From Arcobacteraceae bacterium (lineage in GTDB: Bacteria; Campylobacterota; Campylobacteria; Campylobacterales; Arcobacteraceae): a DNA stretch of 64,000 nucleotides. A program made the position numbers and the translations under genes. Below, piece by piece: positions 38,698 through 45,631 of this stretch (positions within the stretch are counted from its first letter, which is position 1; the number at the start of each line of letters is the position of its first letter). Below the pieces are notes generated by a model. The model saw only the letters and a list, made by a program, of their open reading frames with translations. It was not told the origin of the DNA and did no database searches. The DNA is taken from NCBI GenBank assembly GCA_028687375.1, contig JAQUAG010000003.1, positions 188,788 to 252,787 on the forward strand, read 5' to 3'.

Positions 38698-40080
38698 TTA
38701 AAGTGCCATTTTAAATGGATTTAAAATATTATTTGGATCAAATGCTTTTTTGATATTTCTAAACAATTCCATCTCAGCTTCATTAAAAGCGATATGCATA
38801 AATGGAGCTTTACTTGTACCAATTCCATGTTCACCACTTAGAGTCCCACCCATATCAACTACAAGTTGGAAAATCTCTTCGATAGCTTTATGTCCATCTT
38901 CCATCTCCTGCTCATTATTTTTATCTTTAACCATAACATTTACATGGATATTTCCATCTCCTGCATGTCCAAAACATGGTACTTTAAAACCATATTTATC
39001 TCCAATAGCATAGATTGCTTCTAATGCTTCTGGTAGCTTACTTCTTGGAACTGAGATATCTTCATTGAGTTTTTTTGTTCCGTAAATTGTAACTGCTGGT
39101 GATGCATTTCGTCTTGCATACCAAAGTTTTTTTGCCTCTTCATCATTTGAAGCTACAATAAAGTCTGTTGCACCATTTTCTTTAAATGACTTTTCTAAAA
39201 CATCAAGTTGGTAAGTTATCTCATCTTCTAAGTTTCCATCAACATCACCAACTAAAACACCACCTGCAAACTCAGGTAAATCAACTTTTAGTTTATCTCG
39301 TAATGCTTTTATCACAAGTGCGTCCAAAAATTCCATAGCAACTGGACTTGCTCCACTTGCTAACGATTTAAATACAGCATTCATCGCAGTTGTAACGTCT
39401 GGAAAAATTCCCATATATGTTTTTTTATGTTTTGGTTTTGGGATAAGTTTGAGAGTAATCTCTGTAATCACAGCTAATGTGCCTTCACTAGCTATTAAAA
39501 TTCCAGCTATATTGTATCCAGCAACATCTTTGATAGTTTTTTTCCCAGCTCTAATAATCTCTCCATTTGGCAAAACAGCTTCGAGTGCCATCACATAATC
39601 TTTTGTAATACCATACTTTGCAGCTCTCATCCCACCAGCATTCTCACTTACATTCCCACCTAGTGTTGAGTATTCTTCACTAGCAGGATCTGGTGGATAA
39701 AAAAGTCCAACAGCTTCAGCTGCTTTTTGTAAATCCATATTGATAAGTCCTGGTTGCACTACTGCTAACATATTTTGCATATCAATTTCAAGTAGTTTAT
39801 TCATATGTCGCTCTAGCGATAAAACAATTCCACCACTAGCAGGCAATGCTCCACCAGTAAATCCACTTCCAGCACCTCTTGGTACAACGATAATGTTGTG
39901 TTCATTACAGTATTTTAAAATGGCACTTATATCAAATTTATCTTTTGGAAATATTACAGCGTCTGGTTCAAATCTTGTTCTTGTAGCATCGTAACTATAA
40001 GCTATCATATGAGCTTTATCACTTTTGATATTCTCTTGACCAACTATTTTTGATAATTGTTCTAAATGTTTATTTTCCAT
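38698..40080 (-). CDS. glcD: FAD-linked glycolate/lactate oxidase subunit
   Basis: This 460-residue flavoprotein oxidises a 2-hydroxy acid such as glycolate or D-lactate. The FAD-binding motif PRGAGSGFTGGALP and STLGGNVSENAGG are in the N-terminal half. GHAGDGNIHVN and SGEHGIG near the C-terminus complete the family pattern. The pgbA-like gene overlaps its start by 11 bases; the same gene pair is adjacent in Helicobacter pylori. Confidence 0.92.
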   Translation of the reverse strand: MENKHLEQLSKIVGQENIKSDKAHMIAYSYDATRTRFEPDAVIFPKDKFDISAILKYCNEHNIIVVPRGAGSGFTGGALPASGGIVLSLERHMNKLLEIDMQNMLAVVQPGLINMDLQKAAEAVGLFYPPDPASEEYSTLGGNVSENAGGMRAAKYGITKDYVMALEAVLPNGEIIRAGKKTIKDVAGYNIAGILIASEGTLAVITEITLKLIPKPKHKKTYMGIFPDVTTAMNAVFKSLASGASPVAMEFLDALVIKALRDKLKVDLPEFAGGVLVGDVDGNLEDEITYQLDVLEKSFKENGATDFIVASNDEEAKKLWYARRNASPAVTIYGTKKLNEDISVPRSKLPEALEAIYAIGDKYGFKVPCFGHAGDGNIHVNVMVKDKNNEQEMEDGHKAIEEIFQLVVDMGGTLSGEHGIGTSKAPFMHIAFNEAEMELFRNIKKAFDPNNILNPFKMAL

Positions 40081-40792
40081 CTTTTATCCCTAATAATTTT
40101 TTATAGTATTTGTTATAGTCCCCAATATTTGAAGCTCCAAAAAAATCAAAAGTTGATGTTTTAATCTCATCAATATTCCCATAAAATGGAGCATTAGTAG
40201 TATTGTCATCAAAGTTAAATGGTGTAGTTTCTATCACTTTAAAAGAGAGTGCATCCACTGTATTGATATTTTTATCAGTTATTATAAATATTCTCCCTAA
40301 ATCATTCTTATGGGCAAATTCAATAATATCTTTTTTTTGTGGTGTTGGGTTGTTGTTGATTTTTAGATATGCTGCAAAAAAATCGCTACTTAAAAAATTA
40401 AGATTTTCATAAATCTTTTTTGTATTGTCAAGTGCTTGAAAATTTGGAGCGATAATCATACTATTTTTGTATAAATGATTTAGAACAAAATTATCCCCAT
40501 TTTTTGGTAAAAGATTTGTTTTTGGAAGTGCATCTTGCTCTAGAATGTCTTGAAATTGAAATGAAATATTTGACTCTTTTTCATTTGAAGATATCACCGT
40601 AGCATAGCAAATTATCACCGATTTTTCATTTGTTTTATTACTTACAACTATCCCACTTTGACCATTTTGAAGATTCCCAATTGGTATAGTTGCCCCTATC
40701 TTAGTTGCACTTTTGAGTTGTGTTATTTGTTCGCTAAAAGTTCCTGCATATGTGCACACAGCCCATAGCAATAATATTTGTAATATTTTCAT
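40070..40792 (-). CDS. PgbA-type (plasminogen-binding protein N-terminal domain) periplasmic protein
   Basis: This 240-residue protein has a signal peptide (1-16, ending TYA). The domain begins QITQLKSATKIGATIPIGNLQNGQSGIVV and matches the pattern of the PgbA N-terminal region in Campylobacterota. The plasminogen-binding role in Helicobacter depends on a lysine tail that is not impressive here (it ends GIKDGK). Its place beside glcD, as in H. pylori, supports homology more than function. Confidence 0.75.
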   Translation of the reverse strand: MKILQILLLWAVCTYAGTFSEQITQLKSATKIGATIPIGNLQNGQSGIVVSNKTNEKSVIICYATVISSNEKESNISFQFQDILEQDALPKTNLLPKNGDNFVLNHLYKNSMIIAPNFQALDNTKKIYENLNFLSSDFFAAYLKINNNPTPQKKDIIEFAHKNDLGRIFIITDKNINTVDALSFKVIETTPFNFDDNTTNAPFYGNIDEIKTSTFDFFGASNIGDYNKYYKKLLGIKDGK

Positions 40793-40800
40793 TTTGCCCC

Positions 40801-41406
40801 TTAATTTAAAAAATGTAGTTTATCGAAATATGCTTTATAAAAGGGAAATGTTGTTGTAGTAAAACTCTCTTTGTCCTTGTATAAATTAATGTACCATTGG
40901 TGTTTTATATCATAAAATTTCAGTGCATTTAGTGATAAAAGAGTATCATTTATACTTCCTAAATTACTTGGAACTATCAAAAAAGTATTTGTGGGATTTA
41001 ACTCTTTTATTAAATCAATCATAAAAAAGTTTTTATTAATAGGTACCATAAGCCCACCAGCACCCTCCACAATCAAAACATCACAAAAATTTAAAAGATA
41101 TTCCATCTTCTCTTTTATGATGTTGATATTGATATTCTCTCCACCACTTGCCACAAAGGGAGAAGCTGGTAATTTATACTGCAAAGGTACAACATCATCT
41201 ATGGTTACTTGAAAATTTGAATTAAGTTTTTTTGCAACGGTAAGTAATTTTGAACCATCAATTGGAATATCGTCAACACCTGTTTCAATAGGTTTAAAAT
41301 AACCAACTTTTTTATTCTTTTTGGCAAACTTTTCCAAAAAAATTTCACACGCCATCGTTTTACCAACATCTGTATTGGTTGCTGTTATAAAATATATCTC
41401 TTTCAT
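40801..41406 (-). CDS. bioD: dethiobiotin synthetase
   Basis: BioD closes the ureido ring of dethiobiotin with ATP and CO2 in biotin synthesis. This 201-residue protein has the P-loop ATNTDVGKT (residues about 9-16), KPIETGVDD and the segment VEGAGGLMVPIN. It is slightly short of the usual length. It lies 8 bases upstream of the pgbA-like gene and ends the core-gene stretch before the tRNA. Confidence 0.93.
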   Translation of the reverse strand: MKEIYFITATNTDVGKTMACEIFLEKFAKKNKKVGYFKPIETGVDDIPIDGSKLLTVAKKLNSNFQVTIDDVVPLQYKLPASPFVASGGENININIIKEKMEYLLNFCDVLIVEGAGGLMVPINKNFFMIDLIKELNPTNTFLIVPSNLGSINDTLLSLNALKFYDIKHQWYINLYKDKESFTTTTFPFYKAYFDKLHFLN

Positions 41407-41462
41407 AAGGGATATTGTACCAAATTATCCATCTTTTAAGGTAAAATTAATCGATAAAAAAA

Positions 41463-41468
41463 TATAAT
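41463..41468 (+). promoter_or_regulatory. TATAAT -10 box for tRNA-Met
   Basis: A perfect TATAAT is 31 bases before the mature 5' end of the tRNA. Confidence 0.5.
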
Positions 41469-41498
41469 CCCACTCCAAAACCAATTGACATCTTTTAT

Positions 41499-41575
41499 GG
41501 GTCATTAGCTCAGTTGGTTAGAGCACTCGGCTCATAACCGAGTGGTCGAAGGTTCGAGTCCTTCATGACCCACCA
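41499..41575 (+). tRNA. tRNA-Met (CAT anticodon)
   Basis: The 77-base sequence folds as a full cloverleaf. The acceptor arms GGGTCAT and ATGACCC pair, the anticodon stem is CTCGG/CCGAG with loop CTCATAA, the T arm is GAAGG-TTCGAGT-CCTTC, and CCA is encoded. The anticodon CAT could also be read as tRNA-Ile2 after lysidine modification. The accessory region begins right after it. Confidence 0.93.
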
Positions 41576-41596
41576 CTTACAAAGCCAAATCTATGG

Positions 41597-41613
41597 ACTC
41601 TTTAAGAGTTTTT
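41597..41613 (+). terminator. terminator after tRNA-Met
   Basis: ACTCT-TTA-AGAGT forms a 5-base stem followed by a T run. Confidence 0.6.
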
Positions 41614-41716
41614 AGGTTGGGTTTTTTTGTTTAAGGTTTCTTTGGGTCTTCCCCTAGGTCTTCCCTTCCAATAATTTTGATTCGCCAATTCAAAAAATTA
41701 CCATAATTTATAAAAA

Positions 41717-43345
41717 TTAATAATTTGCAACTTTTACACCAATTATAAGTTCTTTATATTGTAAATTATCAATGTACTTTCGCATAAATTTTAAATATTG
41801 TTTACACATGTACGGAGTGATATCATACAAGACAGCAATATGTTCTAAAATTATCATGGAATGATAGACTAGAGAATATTTTTTATATTTTGAATTTATT
41901 TTGTTCAGCTCTTTTTTTTTGTCTTTTTGTAATTTTCTTTTCGCAGTTTTAAAATCGTATTTATTCTCTTTAATTAGCTTGTTGAACGGTTTTTTACTTT
42001 TATTTTGTTGTTGGTCATTTTGATTTTTTTCCTTTTTAAGGTCATCAATGATTTGTGAAATTTCTAGTTCTTTTTCCTTTATTTTAAATTGTATGTCTTC
42101 TTCTACTTCTTGAAAATCCATTTCTTGTAAATGACGGAGTTTTGATTTATGCAACTTTATAGTTTCATTAATAAATTGATATAAATCGTATATAAAAAAA
42201 GCTTCTGCCATGGATTTTTTTGTCATTTTAAATGGAGTTAGATTTTTAAGCTCTTCAAATTTAAATTCTGTATCGTATAAAATATTGATTAGATTTTTCA
42301 CTATACCATCTTTAAAGTCATTTTTCAATTTGGAAACTAACTGTATAAGTTCTTCTATTGGTAGATTTAAGTTCAATGGAACATCTACTATCGGTAATTC
42401 TTTAAAACTTAACAGTGGTCTAGTAAAATTAAAATCAATGGCACCTTTTTTACGATTTGGAATAAGATCATCAATCGAGAGTAAAAAATCTCGTTCTAGT
42501 GCAACTAGAGGTAAATTTGAATCAATTCTACTAAATTTATCTTCTAAAGTAGGTGTCTGAAAATTAAATTTTGTAGGAATATAATAATTCAAGAGTGAAT
42601 TTTTTACTTCTTCAATGGTAATATTTGACACTATTTTATATGTTTGCTTAACTATTCTTTCATTTTTGTGTCCATCAACAGTATATAAAGCGATTTTTTC
42701 GACTTTATCAATGATATAAATTTCTTTTTTATCCATATAAAATTGAATCAGCTTATCTAATCCATGATCTAAATCGTTTAGAGTCATACCAAAATAAGAG
42801 TATGTAAAGTTTTTATTATCAGTTGTTCCAAAATGATTTGATATTTTTTGAAAATTAATTACATCATTCATATTTAATCCAAGCTGTTCAAATCTTTTTT
42901 CTCTTTCATCACTACTGCAACAATTACTATTATCCCTTAAATTTGAAAATTCTGAAGTTCTTATTAACATTTCATAAGCAATGCCATTGAGATAATCATA
43001 ATCTGGAAATTGCTCAATTTCTTTATAAATATTTTTCTCTAATCTTGGCATTGTTTTTGCATCAAAATGTCTATCATCCCGAAAATCACTTTTTGAAAGA
43101 TATATTTGGTTAATAAAAGGCTCTATTTTCCATGAATAAGAAGAATCGTAATATTCTTCTTTATATTTTTTTTGAAACATCTCAAAAATTAAATCATCTT
43201 CATAGTCTGTTTGAGAATTTTCAATCTCTTTAATTCTTTCATCAGATAACACTACATGGTTATTTTCTCTACGAAGTTCTGGATACTTGTCTATATGTTC
43301 CTTAATCTTTTTATTTTTATACTCTTCTAATTCATTAATAATCAT
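41717..43345 (-). CDS. hypothetical protein of the tRNA-linked element
   Basis: This 542-residue protein is not recognised. It is charged and mainly helical, with no signal peptide or membrane helix. The middle has a DxxF/PLVALERDFLLSIDDLIPNRK stretch of hydrophobic and acidic residues. From about 395 to 500 it is a Lys/Glu-rich coiled coil (FQEVEEDIQFKIKEKELEIS). It has no tyrosine or serine recombinase motif. It is divergent from the HTH gene, with a palindrome-rich region between them. Codon usage is AT-rich like the neighbours. Confidence 0.65.
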   Translation of the reverse strand: MIINELEEYKNKKIKEHIDKYPELRRENNHVVLSDERIKEIENSQTDYEDDLIFEMFQKKYKEEYYDSSYSWKIEPFINQIYLSKSDFRDDRHFDAKTMPRLEKNIYKEIEQFPDYDYLNGIAYEMLIRTSEFSNLRDNSNCCSSDEREKRFEQLGLNMNDVINFQKISNHFGTTDNKNFTYSYFGMTLNDLDHGLDKLIQFYMDKKEIYIIDKVEKIALYTVDGHKNERIVKQTYKIVSNITIEEVKNSLLNYYIPTKFNFQTPTLEDKFSRIDSNLPLVALERDFLLSIDDLIPNRKKGAIDFNFTRPLLSFKELPIVDVPLNLNLPIEELIQLVSKLKNDFKDGIVKNLINILYDTEFKFEELKNLTPFKMTKKSMAEAFFIYDLYQFINETIKLHKSKLRHLQEMDFQEVEEDIQFKIKEKELEISQIIDDLKKEKNQNDQQQNKSKKPFNKLIKENKYDFKTAKRKLQKDKKKELNKINSKYKKYSLVYHSMIILEHIAVLYDITPYMCKQYLKFMRKYIDNLQYKELIIGVKVANY

Positions 43346-43491
43346 AATTTACTTACCTATAAAACAAATTTTTACATTTTCTTTTCTCTTTAGAATTCTA
43401 CACTATTTATTTTAAGATTTAAATAAGGTTGAAAAATATGTATTTTTTAGGCTATTTTCACAATTAATCTGTTTTTGTACTATTTCAATAA

Positions 43492-43526
43492 TTGGTTGTG
43501 AACGAGTACTCAAAACTCATAACCAA
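43492..43526. promoter_or_regulatory. inverted repeat in the divergent promoter region
   Basis: TTGGTTGTGA (43492-43501) and TCATAACCAA (43517-43526) pair with one mismatch across a 15-base loop that itself includes GAGTACTC. It may be an operator or a leader hairpin. Confidence 0.55.
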
Positions 43527-43528
43527 GA

Positions 43529-43544
43529 TAGAAATCGATTTCTA
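43529..43544. promoter_or_regulatory. 16-base perfect palindrome before the HTH gene
   Basis: TAGAAATCGATTTCTA is fully palindromic and ends 22 bases before the ATG of the HTH gene. It is a good candidate operator for that or another small regulator of the element. Confidence 0.6.
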
Positions 43545-43566
43545 AATTTATTTTAAAGGATGATTT

Positions 43567-43803
43567 ATGTCTATAAATTTAGATGAAAAAATTGACTATG
43601 CATCAAGATATGCAGGTTATCAGAAAAGATGGCTTTGTCCAGATGATTTAGAACAAGAGTATGGCTTTAGTAAATCAAGTCAGGCAAAAATGAGGATGAC
43701 AAAGAATGGTTCTAAGATACCATTTAGCAAAGTTGGTCGCTATATAAGATATGACCGTAACCTAATTAATGCATGGCTTGAAGCTCATGCAATTACAAAA
43801 TAA
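43567..43803 (+). CDS. AlpA/MerR-type helix-turn-helix protein
   Basis: This 78-residue protein has the excisionase/AlpA-like layout: LCPDDLEQEYGFSKSSQAK, then IPFSKVGRYIRYDRNLINAWLEAH. Such proteins control excision or replication genes of integrated elements. It is preceded by AAAGGAT and by the 16-base palindrome at 43529, and followed by three genes in the same direction. Confidence 0.82.
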   Translation: MSINLDEKIDYASRYAGYQKRWLCPDDLEQEYGFSKSSQAKMRMTKNGSKIPFSKVGRYIRYDRNLINAWLEAHAITK

Positions 43804-43825
43804 TTAAAAAAATAAAGGAAAAAAC

Positions 43826-44203
43826 ATGAAAAAATTAATAAAAAAACTAAGAGAAATGACAACAACACAAGAAGTATTAAATTATGTGAAATTAATTCAA
43901 GCAGACAAAAATGCTGAAATTTACAAAGAGGTAATGGGGTTAGTTAGTGATTGGAAAACTTATGAAAATCTAGAATTAATTGGGTATAGAATTGCTGTTA
44001 GAAAAGCTTGTTCACCGCAAGAACTTGAAGAATGTGCAGTGGCTATTGAAGAGAACTATTGTGGAGATCTTGATTCCGATGAGTGGGCTGAACAAATTAG
44101 ATTGAAAGCTTACGGAATAGAATGGTATCTATCTCAATCTTATGTATTGACTGCTATGCAAGAATTTGTATGTTTTGTAAATGAAGAGTGCAAAATACAA
44201 TGA
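43826..44203 (+). CDS. hypothetical protein
   Basis: This 125-residue acidic protein begins with a short basic segment (KKLIKKLRE) and is otherwise helical and soluble. It has a stretch ECAVAIEENYCGDLDSDEWAEQ. No family is recognised. It lies between the HTH gene and the primase-like gene, 22 bases after the former, with a clear AAAGGAAAA ribosome-binding site. Confidence 0.6.
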   Translation: MKKLIKKLREMTTTQEVLNYVKLIQADKNAEIYKEVMGLVSDWKTYENLELIGYRIAVRKACSPQELEECAVAIEENYCGDLDSDEWAEQIRLKAYGIEWYLSQSYVLTAMQEFVCFVNEECKIQ

Positions 44204-44237
44204 AACATTACAAAATAATAATTAATGGAAATATCTT

Positions 44238-45506
44238 ATGAATAAGACACTTGCAAATTACTTATCAAATACAGAAGATGTATTTGATAATGCATATAAA
44301 ACAGAAAATTATGAAATTAAAAAAGCTTTAGTTGATTTTTCAAAGAAATTATCCTCTATTAGTGGTGAGGAATGGAAAGAAATCTTCAACTTGATGAATT
44401 CAAATTCAGCTGCTGGTAAAATTAATCCTAAAGAAGCCTATATAGTTGCTATATCGAAAATTATAATCAATTGTGCAATAGAATCAAATTATATGTTTGC
44501 TCAGTATGAAAATACGATATGGTTTTATTATTTTAAATATTGGTTAAAGATTCCTCTCAATCTTTTGAAAGAGTTTCTAAAAATTGCTTCTAAAAACCTT
44601 GGAATACCTGAACATATAGCTTCAAGTGTTGCTTTTGTAAATAAATTACAAAAACAAATAATACAAGATGCCTATTTTGATAGAGTTGTTCTAAAAGATA
44701 AAACCCTTATAAACTTGAAAAATGGAATGGTTTTTATTAGTAAAGATGGTGTTTATTTTGACAATAAACACCATCCAAAATACTTTTTAAAATATGTGCT
44801 TGATTATGAATATATCATAGATGAAAAGAGTGATGATTTTGAAAAGTTTATTAAAGATAGTTGTATGTCAAACGATGTTGCCAAAACATGGCAACAGTCA
44901 ATTGCTCAAATTCTAGTGCCTAATTTTAGTGATGATAAAAGAATTTGTTTGTATGGACTAAATAACGAAATTGTATCCGATTTAATTAGTGAACTCAAAG
45001 AGATAATTCCGCAAGATTTAATCGCCAATCATTTTAATAATGAAGATGCAAAGTTAGAGGATTTATTCATATCTTCAAAAGATATAAAAAAAGATGAAAA
45101 ATCTTTGGAGAATATCATCTTTATCCCATGTAAAAATTCTTCAGATGAAAGTTTTTCAGAACATACCTTTAAAAATAAACCAGCAATTTTAAATTGGCTT
45201 ATTGATGGGGCGAAAGAGATTATAAAAAATCGAAGAATCTACATTGCAAATGAATGTAGTGAATTTAACAATAAATTCAACTTAGTTAGTCTATTCGTAA
45301 AAGAGTCTAGTCTTGTGAAAACTCCAAAAGATTCAAAGTCAACTACTTCAAGCTTTGAAAATGTTTTTAAGCGATATGAATCATTTTGCGAGTTGTACGA
45401 TGAAAAACCATTAGGAAGTTATACATTCAATAAAGAATTAAAAGTGTTAGGTTTTGAAGGTACAAGAAGAGAGAGCGGTAATGTTTGGTATGCAAAATTT
45501 GCATAA
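44238..45506 (+). CDS. degenerate D5/P4-type primase-helicase-like protein
   Basis: This 422-residue protein has the shape of phage/plasmid D5 helicases: LINLKNGMVFI ... HHPKYFLKYVLDYEYI (158-192), a conserved TWQQSIAQILVP, then the segment KPAILNWLIDGAKEII and a C-terminal winged-helix-like end (ELKVLGFEGTRRESGNVW). The Walker A site expected near residues 237-250 reads CLYGLNNEIVSDLI, with no GKS/T. The ATPase is therefore predicted dead. The N-terminal primase half is absent. It may be a replication-initiation or DNA-binding remnant with a new role. Confidence 0.65.
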   Translation: MNKTLANYLSNTEDVFDNAYKTENYEIKKALVDFSKKLSSISGEEWKEIFNLMNSNSAAGKINPKEAYIVAISKIIINCAIESNYMFAQYENTIWFYYFKYWLKIPLNLLKEFLKIASKNLGIPEHIASSVAFVNKLQKQIIQDAYFDRVVLKDKTLINLKNGMVFISKDGVYFDNKHHPKYFLKYVLDYEYIIDEKSDDFEKFIKDSCMSNDVAKTWQQSIAQILVPNFSDDKRICLYGLNNEIVSDLISELKEIIPQDLIANHFNNEDAKLEDLFISSKDIKKDEKSLENIIFIPCKNSSDESFSEHTFKNKPAILNWLIDGAKEIIKNRRIYIANECSEFNNKFNLVSLFVKESSLVKTPKDSKSTTSSFENVFKRYESFCELYDEKPLGSYTFNKELKVLGFEGTRRESGNVWYAKFA

Positions 45507-45549
45507 AACATTTTTAAACACAAAAAACTACATTTCTACATTAAAATCA

Positions 45550-45580
45550 CTACTAAAGCCTTGTATTAGGGCTTTAGTAG
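45550..45580 (+). terminator. strong hairpin between the primase-like and ATPase genes
   Basis: CTACTAAAGCC and GGCTTTAGTAG pair perfectly (11 bases) around a 9-base loop. No T run follows, so it may be an attenuator or RNA-stability element instead of a classical terminator. Confidence 0.5.
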
Positions 45581-45631
45581 GATGTAATTTTGAATCAAAT
45601 ATTCTAAATAAACTAAAAAAGGAACAACAGA

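Noticed and set aside
41609..41706. Minus-strand stretch that reads WKGRPRGRPKETLN, resembling an AT-hook or integrase end
   Set aside because: It is under 35 codons, has no start or ribosome-binding site, and arises partly from a repeated GGTCTTCCC word; it could be a remnant, but this cannot be shown.
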